Origin: Kalymmatonema hyalinum WJT4-NPBG1 | GTDB taxonomy: Bacteria > Cyanobacteriota > Cyanobacteriia > Cyanobacteriales > Nostocaceae | Assembly (NCBI GenBank): GCA_019359075.1 | Contig: JAHHIB010000041.1 | Coordinates: 1 to 64,000 of the forward strand | Reading direction: 5' to 3' | DNA length: 64,000 bases | Shown here: one piece after another, positions 9,490 through 18,041 of the stretch | Layout of the letters: each line of letters starts with the position of its first letter | How positions within the stretch are numbered: position 1 is the stretch's first letter | Translations under genes and position numbers: made by a program | The notes under the pieces: generated by a model | What the model saw: the letters and a program-made list of their open reading frames with translations, nothing else | The model's database searches: none | Told to the model about the DNA's origin: nothing

Positions 9490-10223
9490 CATTTAAGTAC
9501 GCCATCTTCCATATAAACAACTCGGTCAGCCAAATCTAAAATCCGGGGATCATGGGTGACAATCAACACTGTACAACCTTGTTCTTTTGCCAGTCGGCGC
9601 AGTAACTCCATAACCAAATGTCCGCTTTGAGAGTCTAAAGCAGCCGTTGGCTCATCTGCCATAATCACCTGTGGATGACCAGTTAAAGCACGGGCGATCG
9701 CCACTCTTTGTTTTTGTCCCCCCGACAAATCACGGGGAAGTTGCTTTACCTTATCCCCCAGTCCAACTTGTTCCAACAAAGCTTGTGCTTCTTTGCGTGC
9801 TGGCTTTCCTCGAATGCCTTTGACATTCAAGGCTGCTTCTACATTCTCAATTGCCGTTAGTGCGGGAAACAAGTTAAAATCTTGAAAAATAAAGCCAATG
9901 TTGTGCCTTCGGAACCGAGCCAGTTCAGTTCGAGACATTCTGGTAATATCTTGCCCAAGCAAATACACGCTGCCAGCCGTTGGAGTCAATAGTCCCGCTA
10001 AAATAGACAGCAAAGTCGTTTTCCCCGAGCCAGAAGGTCCCATTAAAATTTCGATATCACCCTTTTGGATTTCCCAGTAAACTTCTTTGAGGATTTGAAG
10101 GCGCTGCTGCTTGGAATTAATCACCATTTCCACCCCTTCGGCAACAATTGCGCCTGTTGCGGTGGAATTCATTTGATATTTGTTCTGGGCAAATTTATGA
10201 GATTGAATTTTAGAATCAGTCAT
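9486..10223 (-). CDS. devA: ABC transporter ATP-binding protein, DevA family
   Basis: This is a LolD/MacB-like ATPase of about 245 residues. It has Walker A GPSGSGKTTLL, Q-loop FIFQDFNLFPALTAIENV, signature LSGGQKQRVAIARAL, Walker B VIMADEPTAALD and the H-loop VTHDP. The permease gene next upstream on the same strand is DevC-like, which supports the DevA assignment; DevBCA-type pumps export heterocyst glycolipids or other envelope lipids through a TolC partner. The open frame extends to a TTG at 10250, but the ATG at 10223 (MTDSKIQSH) or at 10172 (MNSTATGAI) is more likely. The membrane-fusion partner DevB is not in this window. Which DevBCA paralogue this is cannot be told. Confidence 0.85.
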   Translation of the reverse strand: MTDSKIQSHKFAQNKYQMNSTATGAIVAEGVEMVINSKQQRLQILKEVYWEIQKGDIEILMGPSGSGKTTLLSILAGLLTPTAGSVYLLGQDITRMSRTELARFRRHNIGFIFQDFNLFPALTAIENVEAALNVKGIRGKPARKEAQALLEQVGLGDKVKQLPRDLSGGQKQRVAIARALTGHPQVIMADEPTAALDSQSGHLVMELLRRLAKEQGCTVLIVTHDPRILDLADRVVYMEDGVLKC

Positions 10224-10360
10224 TTGCTCAAATTCTTTGGGGATATACAATTTTTAATTGTCAGTTGAGATTTGTTGTGTGCTTTCGAGTGCTGAAGAAT
10301 CACAAACTTAATTATGTAGTCAGTGGCACTATATATAAAGTAAAATTACTGACAAGATAA

Positions 10361-11548
10361 CTATCCTTTAAAGACAATCGCTGGATCAACGCGAGTGACT
10401 TTTTGGATCGCAAAAACAGCAGAACTGACGCACATCAACACCGTAATTCCAAAAACAGTAGCTGCCGATATAGGTGTAATTAAAATGACAATACCCTGTG
10501 CTGTTGATGTCCAAGCTGCCACCCCTAGACAAAGAGCGATCCCTGGTAGATAGCCTAAAATTGCCATCCATAGTGCTTGCTCAATAATTACATTGTAAAT
10601 AAACCAATCAGATGCTCCCATCGCTTTAAGGGTGCCAAACTCTTTGATATGATCTGTGACAGAAGCATAAAGAATTTGACTAACGACCACTGCCCCAACA
10701 ACGACCCCAACTACCGCACCAAGACCGAGAATAAATCCAATTCCAGAGCGTTCCTGCCAGTAGACTTGTGTTATTTTAGACATTTGTTGGCGAGTGTAAG
10801 CGCGGGTGTCTGGCAAAGCTTGTTCTAAATCTCGCTTTAATTTGCTTATATTTTGACCGGGTTTTGCCCGAATCAAAACGAAGCTAATCTGGTCGGTTGA
10901 TGTTGGATTTTTAGCAGAGGTACCTACGTTAGTTGGAGAAGCGGTTGTCTGAGTACCGTAATTTCTATAAGTGTTGGCAGTTTCTAAAGAGGTGAACATC
11001 AAGGTACCGAAGATAATTGACTGAGTTCCTTGAGTAAAACCTACCAACTTTGCACCAATATTGTTAATTTCTCCAACCTCACCCAACGTTTTGAGATGAA
11101 TACCATCCAAGCCAGTTTTGTCAATAATGAACCTGAAGGGTTGCTTCAAGTCATTAAAACTGCCTTGGACAATGGTTGATCGGTCAAATAACATTCCTTG
11201 TGGATCTGCACCAACCAGCGTAACTGAGGTAATTTCGTCTGTTTGTAGTTCATGCCACAACGCACCATCAATAATGACACCTTCAGCTTTGTCTACACCT
11301 GCGACTTTGCGCGCCTTGGTAACTTGTTCGTAGGGAATTGGTATAGTTAGCCCCAAATGCTGCATATTTTTTGAAGACACCCAAATGTCAGCACGCGATT
11401 GATCAATTAACTGCGAAGAGGAGCGAGCAAACCCATATTGAAGACCTGTTTGAATGGTGACTAAGCTAACGGCAAATAAAATTCCCGCCTGCGCCACCAA
11501 AAAGCGAGGAATGTCTTCTAGTAAATTCTTACGAGCAATTGAAGCCAT
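10361..11548 (-). CDS. devC: ABC transporter permease, DevC family
   Basis: A 395-residue MacB/FtsX-type permease with one N-terminal membrane segment (IPRFLVAQAGILFAVSLVTIQTGL), a periplasmic domain of about 220 residues and three C-terminal segments (IGFILGLGAVVGVVVGAVVVSQ; WMAILGYLPGIALCLGVAAW; ISAATVFGITVLMCVSSAVFA). The motif SRADIWVSSKNMQHL is typical of DevC. It lies about 140 bp upstream of the devA-like ATPase on the same strand, so the two are probably co-transcribed. No devB precedes it: the upstream neighbour is a glycosyltransferase after an STRR block, so the adaptor subunit must come from another locus. Confidence 0.87.
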   Translation of the reverse strand: MASIARKNLLEDIPRFLVAQAGILFAVSLVTIQTGLQYGFARSSSQLIDQSRADIWVSSKNMQHLGLTIPIPYEQVTKARKVAGVDKAEGVIIDGALWHELQTDEITSVTLVGADPQGMLFDRSTIVQGSFNDLKQPFRFIIDKTGLDGIHLKTLGEVGEINNIGAKLVGFTQGTQSIIFGTLMFTSLETANTYRNYGTQTTASPTNVGTSAKNPTSTDQISFVLIRAKPGQNISKLKRDLEQALPDTRAYTRQQMSKITQVYWQERSGIGFILGLGAVVGVVVGAVVVSQILYASVTDHIKEFGTLKAMGASDWFIYNVIIEQALWMAILGYLPGIALCLGVAAWTSTAQGIVILITPISAATVFGITVLMCVSSAVFAIQKVTRVDPAIVFKG

Positions 11549-11595
11549 AAAATGTAATAGGGAATAGGGATTTGTGGTAAGTCGTTGGTTGTTTT

Positions 11596-11632
11596 ACTAA
11601 CTACTAACTACTAACTACTAACAAACTACTAA
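11596..11632. repeat. STRR heptamer repeat (TAACTAC units)
   Basis: Several period-7 units of TAACTAC lie between the devC-like gene and hpnB. They would be in the devC 5' region. Nothing else was recognised in the 94-bp spacer. Confidence 0.8.
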
Positions 11633-11642
11633 CAATGAGCGA

Positions 11643-12848
11643 TTAGCCAGCCTTTATGGTTTTAGAATAGACTCTTCCTTTCCAAGTTCCTCCTCGCTTT
11701 TGCCAGTGACGCACAGCCGAGTCTACAGTCATGAGCGTATAAAGGAAAGCAATTCCAGGAAGACACAGCGCCAAAGCGGGAGAACATCCATAAAATCGGA
11801 TCGTGGGTAAGTAGGCATAAGCCATAAATAGCCAGGTTGATAAGGCGGCGATCGCCACAAGCCAATTTCCAGTCAGCAAACCGAAGATTGCACACACAGG
11901 TGGAACAATGTAAACAAGTATCATCCCGATGACTGTTACGATTAACAACCCCAAGGAATAATTTAGCTGTGTGAACGCAGTTCGGGCTATCATGTCCCAA
12001 ATGGTTGACAGGGATGGATAAGGTCGCAAACTGTGGGTTGAGTCGGTTAGTCCCAGCCAAATTTTGGGAGATGAGGGAGATAGGGTAAAACGGCTAGACT
12101 TTACCGCTTGCGCTAGGGCGCAATCATCAATTAACGCATCGCGGACGACCTCAATACCACCAATCCGGGTTAAAGCTTCACGGGTAATTAAAATACACCC
12201 ACCAGCTGCGGCGGCTGTTGGTTTAGTGGGATCATTCACCCAAGGGAAGGGGTTGAGTTTTTGAAAGAAAAATACAAATGCTGGAATGAGCAATTTTTCC
12301 CAAAAACTCTCACACCGAAGCCGCACCATTAAAGAAACCAGATCCAAATCCTCTTGTTGCGCTTTTGCTACCAAACAGCGAAGATTCAAAGCATCATGTT
12401 CAATATCAGCATCCGTCAGCAGAACATAGTCTGGTGGCGGTGTCAGGGTTTGTGCATATTGAATACCTTGGTGTAGCGCCCATAATTTACCCGTCCAACC
12501 AGGAGCCAAAGGTTGTCCAGAAAGGACACGTAATTGCTGAGTTTTGTCTAATTCCTGGGCAACATCACGGGCAACATTTGCTGTTCCATCCGTACTGCTA
12601 TCGTCTACCAAGACGACGCTGAGATGACCAGGATAATCTTGGTTGAGAAGCGATCGCAAAGTGACAGGTAACAAATCGGCTTCATTTCTCGCGGGGACTA
12701 CGGCACAAATGGCAGGGAACATTGGTAAATCTGTTTCCTGTCTTGTTAATTGTTGGTCGCAGCGCCAAAACTGACCCCAAAACCCCAGTAATATCACCCA
12801 AATTGTCAAGGATAGAAAAGCAAGCCATAGTCCAATTTCACCGATCAT
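11643..12848 (-). CDS. hpnB: Hopene-associated glycosyltransferase HpnB
   Basis: A family-2 glycosyltransferase of about 400 residues. An N-terminal membrane segment (IGLWLAFLSLTIWVILLGFWG) is followed by the GT2 fold with VPARNEADLLPVTLRSLLNQDYP, VVLVDDSSTDGTA, the DXD-like LLTDADIEH and GGIEVVRDALIDDCALA, and then three C-terminal membrane segments. This arrangement and the divergent squalene-hopene cyclase next door identify HpnB, linked genetically to hopanoid biosynthesis though its exact product is unsettled. The frame can start 30 bases further up (MFSKWKKENT) but the ATG at 12848 begins right before the membrane segment. An antisense ORF over 11662-12060 is a shadow. Confidence 0.85.
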   Translation of the reverse strand: MIGEIGLWLAFLSLTIWVILLGFWGQFWRCDQQLTRQETDLPMFPAICAVVPARNEADLLPVTLRSLLNQDYPGHLSVVLVDDSSTDGTANVARDVAQELDKTQQLRVLSGQPLAPGWTGKLWALHQGIQYAQTLTPPPDYVLLTDADIEHDALNLRCLVAKAQQEDLDLVSLMVRLRCESFWEKLLIPAFVFFFQKLNPFPWVNDPTKPTAAAAGGCILITREALTRIGGIEVVRDALIDDCALAQAVKSSRFTLSPSSPKIWLGLTDSTHSLRPYPSLSTIWDMIARTAFTQLNYSLGLLIVTVIGMILVYIVPPVCAIFGLLTGNWLVAIAALSTWLFMAYAYLPTIRFYGCSPALALCLPGIAFLYTLMTVDSAVRHWQKRGGTWKGRVYSKTIKAG

Positions 12849-12948
12849 CGTGTTTTCTTTTTTCCACTTAGAAAACACATTACAATGTCACCTTATGACA
12901 GGGAAAGAATTTTTCTGTATACACGTGGTTGAGGAGTAACGGAAAACT

Positions 12949-14865
12949 ATGCAAATTCAGGACAAAGTGGCAGTTTCCCGTGTAAAAGACGCGATCGCCG
13001 TCAGTCAAAACTATCTTCTTTCTATTCAATATCCTGATGGATACTGGTGGGCGGAGTTAGAATCCAATGTCACCATAACTGCGGAGGTTGTCCTCCTCCA
13101 TAAAATTTGGGGCACAGACCGAGAAAGACCGTTGCATAAAGTTGAAGCATATCTGCGTTCTCAACAACGGGATCACGGAGGATGGGAACTTTTCTACGGG
13201 GATGGAGGAGAGCTTAGTACCTCGGTTGAAGCATACATGGCGCTGAAGCTGCTTGGGGTCCCACAAACAGACCCGGCAATGGTCAAGGCGCGGAAGTTCA
13301 TTTTAGAACACGGTGGTATCAGTAAAACTCGCATTTTTACCAAGTTACACCTAGCTCTTATTGGATGTTACAACTGGCGCGGCATTCCTTCTCTACCACC
13401 TTGGGTGATGTTGTTGCCCTCGAATTTTATATTTAACATCTATGAAATGTCTAGCTGGGCAAGGTCAAGCACTGTTCCGCTGCTGATTGTCATTGACCGC
13501 AAACCTGTTTTTCTGACTGATCCAGCCATCAACTTGGACGAACTGTATGCTGAAGGTGTTGAGCAAGCTCGCTATGAGTTGCCTCGCAAGGGCGATTGGA
13601 CAGATTTATTTATTACTCTAGACGAAACCTTTAAATTAGCAGAAACCCTCAATTTAGTTCCGTTTCGTCAAGAAGGTATTCAAGCTGCAGAACGCTGGGT
13701 GTTAGAGCGGCAAGAAGCAACGGGCGATTGGGGCGGAATTATTCCCGCTATGCTGAATTCACTGCTAGCTTTGCGAGCTTTGGATTATGACGCAGCCGAC
13801 CCTATTGTAGAACGAGGGCTGCGGGCTGTTGACAATTTTGCGATTGAAACTGCGGATACGTATAGAATACAGCCTTGTATTTCTCCTGTGTGGGATACTG
13901 CTTGGGTAATGCGAGCTTTAGTCGCTTCTGGCTTGGCACCGGATCATCCGGCTGTGGTTCACGGTGGAGAATGGTTATTGAGTAAGCAAATTCTGGACTA
14001 CGGTGATTGGGCTGTTAAAAATAGAACAGGAAAACCAGGAGCTTGGGCGTTTGAGTTTGACAACCGCTTTTATCCAGATGTAGACGACACCGCTGTGGTG
14101 GTGATGGCTTTGGATGTGGTGAAACTACCCAACGAAAAACTCAAGCAAGCGGCGATCGCTCGTGCTGTGAACTGGATTGCTTCTATGCAGTGTCAGCCTG
14201 GTGGTTGGGCAGCATTTGATATGGACAATGATCAGGATTGGATCAACCAAATACCTTATGGTGACCTCAAAGCCATGATTGATCCGAACACAGCTGATGT
14301 CACCGCTCGGGTGTTAGAAATGTTGGGTGAGTGCAATCTGTTCATTGATACAGGCAACCTGGAGCGGGCAATGAGCTATCTCAAAGCCGAGCAAGAAATT
14401 GAGGGTTGCTGGTTTGGTCGTTGGGGAGTGAATTACATTTATGGCACAAGTGGAGCTCTTTGCGCCCTCTCCTTAATTGCTCCAGAAAAGACACGACTGA
14501 GTATAGAACGAGGTGCTGCTTGGTTAGTCGGATGTCAAAACCCAGATGGTGGCTGGGGCGAGACTTGCCGCAGCTACGATGATCCAACTCTCAAAGGACA
14601 AGGACTCAGTACTGCATCTCAAACTGCCTGGGCAATACTAGGTTTAATAGCAGCAGGTCAAGCAACTGGCAAGTTTGCGAAAGTTGCCCTTGAGCGGGGA
14701 ATTGGCTACCTGTTAGAAACTCAGCGTTCAGATGGCACTTGGGACGAGTCAGAATTTACAGGTACTGGCTTTCCTAGTCATTTTTATCTCAAATATCACC
14801 TCTATCAACAGTATTTTCCGCTGTTAGCTTTGGGTAGGTATCAAGCTTTGTCACAATTGTGGTGA
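12949..14865 (+). CDS. shc: Squalene-hopene cyclase
   Basis: This enzyme cyclises squalene to hopene, the first committed step to hopanoids, at the inner face of the membrane. The 638-residue protein has the usual family length, with several QW repeats (QRDHGGWELFYGD, QATGDWGGIIPA, QPGGWAAFD, QNPDGGWGETC, QRSDGTWDES) and the catalytic acid motif DVDDTA near residue 380. The catalytic-site flanking FEFDNRFYPDVDD is intact. It begins 100 bp from the divergent hpnB start, so the short spacer must hold both promoters. A clear rho-independent terminator follows at 14912-14946. I see no sign of truncation. Confidence 0.96.
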   Translation: MQIQDKVAVSRVKDAIAVSQNYLLSIQYPDGYWWAELESNVTITAEVVLLHKIWGTDRERPLHKVEAYLRSQQRDHGGWELFYGDGGELSTSVEAYMALKLLGVPQTDPAMVKARKFILEHGGISKTRIFTKLHLALIGCYNWRGIPSLPPWVMLLPSNFIFNIYEMSSWARSSTVPLLIVIDRKPVFLTDPAINLDELYAEGVEQARYELPRKGDWTDLFITLDETFKLAETLNLVPFRQEGIQAAERWVLERQEATGDWGGIIPAMLNSLLALRALDYDAADPIVERGLRAVDNFAIETADTYRIQPCISPVWDTAWVMRALVASGLAPDHPAVVHGGEWLLSKQILDYGDWAVKNRTGKPGAWAFEFDNRFYPDVDDTAVVVMALDVVKLPNEKLKQAAIARAVNWIASMQCQPGGWAAFDMDNDQDWINQIPYGDLKAMIDPNTADVTARVLEMLGECNLFIDTGNLERAMSYLKAEQEIEGCWFGRWGVNYIYGTSGALCALSLIAPEKTRLSIERGAAWLVGCQNPDGGWGETCRSYDDPTLKGQGLSTASQTAWAILGLIAAGQATGKFAKVALERGIGYLLETQRSDGTWDESEFTGTGFPSHFYLKYHLYQQYFPLLALGRYQALSQLW

Positions 14866-14911
14866 TAAGGTAGGTCACGAAACTTAATAATTAAGTATAA
14901 TTTAACACTAT

Positions 14912-14946
14912 AAAAAACCCAGATTCTTCATGAAACTGGGTTTTTT
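14912..14946 (+). terminator. Rho-independent terminator after shc
   Basis: The stem AAAAACCCAG (14913-14922) pairs with CTGGGTTTTT (14936-14945), with a 13-base loop and a T-run. It is A/T symmetrical, so it can also stop transcription from the minus-strand DUF5615 gene, which ends at 14982. Confidence 0.9.
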
Positions 14947-14981
14947 ATTAGCTTTTATGTAATAAAAATTACGAATGGTGA

Positions 14982-15296
14982 CTAAAGAGATACTTGCACG
15001 TACATTCCTAGTGAAACGCTCTCAACTTCTGCCAAAATTTTATCGGTGATAGTTTCCAATAGCTTTAATCGATTTGTGGGAAGCTCAATAATCGCTATCC
15101 TTCGTCCAGTCAAGTTTTGCTGGTATTTCAAATTCTTGTCTGATGTGAGAAAAACATCATACACACCATCAATCCTCGTCATCAGTTCGCCATTCTTAAA
15201 CCCAGCCCATCCCTGCTCTTGAACCGTAGTCACTTCATAAGCAGACAAATAACGCTTCAAACCTCTTGGTAAATTCTCATCCAGAATGATTTTCAT
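14982..15296 (-). CDS. DUF5615 (PIN-like) protein, putative toxin
   Basis: A 104-residue protein starting MKIILDENLPRGLKRYLSAYEV and holding FLTSDKNLKYQQNL. The conserved acids DEN and SDKN are the hallmarks of the DUF5615/Mut7-C PIN-like fold, a presumed metal-dependent RNase of toxin-antitoxin type. The frame extends 7 codons further up (MLVNTFN), but the MKIILDEN start is the family norm. It overlaps the end of the upstream DUF433 gene by 20 bp, so the two are translationally coupled. Function as a toxin is inference from family and pairing. Confidence 0.82.
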   Translation of the reverse strand: MKIILDENLPRGLKRYLSAYEVTTVQEQGWAGFKNGELMTRIDGVYDVFLTSDKNLKYQQNLTGRRIAIIELPTNRLKLLETITDKILAEVESVSLGMYVQVSL

Positions 15297-15504
15297 GTTG
15301 AACGTGTTCACGAGCAAGTTTCAGAAAATTGACCGCATCTGCACGAGTGACAGATGGGAAGTTGTCCAAAAACTCCTCTAGAGTAAATCCATCGTCTAAG
15401 TAATCGAAAAGGGATTGGACTGGGACTCTCGTATTTCTGAATACCAACGTGCCACCCATGACTTCTGGATCGGAACTTACTGGACTTTGGACTAAGGTAA
15501 TCAT
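15277..15504 (-). CDS. DUF433 antitoxin-like protein
   Basis: A 75-residue protein with the DUF433 pattern ITLVQSPVSSDPEVMGGTLVFRNTRVPVQSLFDYLDDGFTLEEFLDNFPSVTRADAVNFLKLA (shown here only as a description of its order: beta hook VxGTRVPV, then a winged helix). DUF433 proteins are small DNA-binding antitoxins usually paired with DUF5615, as here. The gene lies first in the two-gene unit. It begins with ATG at 15504; the upstream 85 bp to the FAD oxidoreductase stop contain no other gene. Confidence 0.85.
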   Translation of the reverse strand: MITLVQSPVSSDPEVMGGTLVFRNTRVPVQSLFDYLDDGFTLEEFLDNFPSVTRADAVNFLKLAREHVQHENHSG

Positions 15505-15588
15505 AATCTTCGTTTTTACTATTTTTTCATCCAGTATATCTGCTCGAAACCGTTGTAGAAGTTCTCATGAGGTGGTATTTGAAGAACA

Positions 15589-17169
15589 TTAAGCAATCAT
15601 CTGATTCTCAAAATCCCCTAGCTGACTTGCTAGTAATACATTGCTCGTACCGTAGATTTGAGGTAGCCGTCCTGTTTGTGCCAAGATGGTTCGCACTTGT
15701 GTGTTGGAAGTATCGGCGAGGTTACGCCCTTGAGCGATCGCCATTCCCGCTGCAATTCCTACTCCCTGTCCAACACCACAATTGAATTCCACAATTCTCC
15801 CAGCAGAGGAAGCATAACCAACAAATCCAGATGCTGGACTGATGACCGCCAAGTTAGGTACATTTTTGACGAGGGCGTGCTGAAAGCCGATGTTGAACAG
15901 GGGCGGGTTAAATGCCAGATTCTTAAAACCTTTCGTAGTAGCTCTTGTATCTAAACCTTTGATTCCACCACGGATATCGAAATGGTAACCAAAGGTTCCC
16001 AAAGCTTGAGTGTCTGGTACGCCTCCCGATAGCATTTCAGAGCCACTGAGGGGGTCAACAGCTCCTACAATATTGCCTGCATGGCGAATATACAGTTCTT
16101 CTGCGGGCTTTACCTGACTAGCGCCAATGCTTTCAAACCACTTTCTCACAAACAGCATCTCTTTGAGCATTTCTGGTGTCGGCTTGGCTTTGGCGCGTGC
16201 TAGAGCTTCCGCCTGGTCAGCATTGACTCCAAACAACAATGCATTCCAAGACAACCGCCCTCCAGACAAAATCGCTACGTTACCGTTGTCAAGGATGGCA
16301 CTACTAGACTCAAAGGACAGAGGAGTACCCCGAAAAGCGTGGTAAGCGATAGAAAGGGCTTTGCAGCGAACGTCGATGTAGTCTTTGCCTACGTACATCG
16401 TTTTCAGATTGCCTTGAGAATCAACGAGGTTTTTTCTGAGTTCATCTGCTCTTGCTGGATTTGCACCGGCGGCAACATTTAACCATTTTTGAGCTTCAGT
16501 ATCTGCTATTTTGGTGAAGCGTTTGAGATATTGATACTCCACATTTTTGAGTCTATCAATACTCAGCCCATGAGTTTCAAATACCAGGGTCACTGCCAGT
16601 TCCGAGTTAGGTAAGCCAAAAGTCTCAAACCCCTTAAGTTTTTTCACTCCAGCCGCTTGCGCTAATTCAGCATTCACGGTGGAGTCAATAAACTGTTTGC
16701 CTAAATAAGTTTCATCGTTAGTCAGTTTAATACCAGCAATTTTCTGCCCTTCTTTGATAACGGACTTAATTTCAATATCACCAATAATATCTGCACCCAC
16801 CTCACTCAACATCTGTCGCAAAGCCGTATCAGCCTTAACTGGATCGAGAGCAATGAGCGCTACTCCAGCTTTTTGCACAAATTCCTTGTAGATGGCGGGT
16901 GGATCTCCAAAAGTGTCCAAACGACGAGATTGGCGAATCGCAGAGGGAACCGCAGAACGGTCAAGATAAGACAACCCACCGCGCACCAAATGACCGCCAA
17001 TGCCTAATTTAGGATTTCCTTTAAACAGTAGCAAAGTCCGTGGGTACTGCTTCGTCTGGCGGTAGTATTCCCGTGCTCCACAAACTAGGGCGAGAACACC
17101 AGGAACTTCGTCCCCGAAGCAAATAATGTCGTACGTGCGAACTGTCGAATCAACCCTGACTGGAGACAT
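15589..17169 (-). CDS. FAD-dependent oxidoreductase (FAD_oxidored/PF12831-like)
   Basis: A 526-residue flavoprotein. The N-terminus YDIICFGDEVPGVLALVCGAREY is a divergent Rossmann dinucleotide-binding motif, followed by LGIGGHLVRGGLSYLDRSAV, which resembles the FAD-binding loop of the PF12831 family. The middle holds FIDSTVNAELAQAAGV, like the D(A/S)T..G substrate-side motif, and the C-terminus GFVGYASSAGRIVEFNCGVGQGVGIAAGMA is typical of the closing FAD contact. There is no signal peptide. The substrate is unknown. It is monocistronic as far as can be seen, with a 500-bp gap upstream containing a Zur-like box for the next locus. Confidence 0.75.
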   Translation of the reverse strand: MSPVRVDSTVRTYDIICFGDEVPGVLALVCGAREYYRQTKQYPRTLLLFKGNPKLGIGGHLVRGGLSYLDRSAVPSAIRQSRRLDTFGDPPAIYKEFVQKAGVALIALDPVKADTALRQMLSEVGADIIGDIEIKSVIKEGQKIAGIKLTNDETYLGKQFIDSTVNAELAQAAGVKKLKGFETFGLPNSELAVTLVFETHGLSIDRLKNVEYQYLKRFTKIADTEAQKWLNVAAGANPARADELRKNLVDSQGNLKTMYVGKDYIDVRCKALSIAYHAFRGTPLSFESSSAILDNGNVAILSGGRLSWNALLFGVNADQAEALARAKAKPTPEMLKEMLFVRKWFESIGASQVKPAEELYIRHAGNIVGAVDPLSGSEMLSGGVPDTQALGTFGYHFDIRGGIKGLDTRATTKGFKNLAFNPPLFNIGFQHALVKNVPNLAVISPASGFVGYASSAGRIVEFNCGVGQGVGIAAGMAIAQGRNLADTSNTQVRTILAQTGRLPQIYGTSNVLLASQLGDFENQMIA

Positions 17170-17674
17170 AGTGTTTTCTCCTTCACTCTTAATTTTCTTA
17201 ATAAAATCAACAATCTAAGTGTTTGTTATTCCAGAAATGAAGCAGTACTGTTGATTAACCCTTACGGGTACTCTTTGAATCACTGAAACGCCAGCACTAC
17301 TGTATCACTTGCGTACTGTCCACACATTGTAAGCCATCCAAAATTTAAAATTGGGAAAGCCTGTTCCCGCAATTATCCTGCCAGCAAGCTTTCTGCCAGT
17401 TAAATATGATATGCGTCAACTGATTTTTTAAGCTAAAATGATAACCATTATTAATCATGTCGTATGCTTGGTTACTTAACACATATTTTGCACCTTGTCC
17501 TCAGGACTCCAGTCGCAGCTTGTCAAACAAGGAACAGCTTGGGCTTGATTCAGAAGCGATAAGGACTCAAATAGCAACGCCACAAGTGTGACATAGCAAA
17601 ATCCTGTTTGGCTATACCAGACAAAGGGCATTTACCAGATGTAACTTAAAAGAGCAACTCTAAAAACTAAAAAG
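17170..17674. other. 505-bp intergenic region with a Zur-like box
   Basis: No gene was found. It holds the upstream regions of the FAD oxidoreductase (minus) and of the zinc-linked operon (plus), including the Zur-like site at 17439-17453 listed separately. The rest is A/T-rich with no repeat of note. Confidence 0.6.
17439..17453. promoter_or_regulatory. Zur-like operator
   Basis: TGATAACCATTATTA matches 12 of the 14 fixed positions of the 7-1-7 cyanobacterial Zur palindrome (TGATAAT-N-ATTATCA). It lies about 220 bp upstream of the small Cys-protein gene that precedes the COG0523 GTPase gene. Genes of the COG0523 class are known Zur targets in cyanobacteria, so repression under zinc-replete conditions is likely. 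Fur boxes are similar in composition, so Fur is an alternative. Confidence 0.6.
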
Positions 17675-17938
17675 ATGAATTTTTCATTTAGCAGACAAAC
17701 ACAAAAGGCAAATACAGAACAAACTAGGCAAGTAAAGGAGTGGATTTATCAAGCTTTAAAACTTGATGAGGAAATTCCTATTTCTCTAAGCCAATTACAG
17801 TGTACTGAGTCAGATTGTCCACCTCTTGAAACAGTCATCGCCGTGATGAAAAACCCAGTTGAACAGTACAAAATTCATAAACCAATAGCTGAAATAGAGT
17901 ATACAGATATTACTCAACTCATTAAAGAAACTCATTAA
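17675..17938 (+). CDS. Small protein with a CxxxxxCPPxETV motif upstream of the COG0523 gene
   Basis: An 87-residue soluble protein. The centre reads LSQLQCTESDCPPLETVIAVMK, followed by KIHKPIAEIEYTDI. The two Cys, spaced five residues apart next to a conserved-looking Pro-Pro-Leu-Glu-Thr, suggest a metal or redox site. I do not recognise a named family. It lies 103 bp upstream of the His-rich COG0523 GTPase on the same strand and downstream of a Zur-like box, so a role as a zinc-homeostasis partner (for instance a client or docking protein of the metallochaperone) is a reasonable inference. The ORF is short but its codon use and placement support a real gene. Confidence 0.7.
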   Translation: MNFSFSRQTQKANTEQTRQVKEWIYQALKLDEEIPISLSQLQCTESDCPPLETVIAVMKNPVEQYKIHKPIAEIEYTDITQLIKETH

Positions 17939-18041
17939 TGTATTTGTAGGTTTCTCCCACATGCATAAGGGCGTGAGGCATGGCTGCGCCTCTACATCCT
18001 CCTAATAATGAATTGTGACCAGTTTGAATTTTGAATGACTT

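Noticed and set aside
14982-15504. DUF433/DUF5615 pair as a new defence system
   Set aside because: It is a known toxin-antitoxin-like pairing, common in cyanobacteria, with no extra genes attached.
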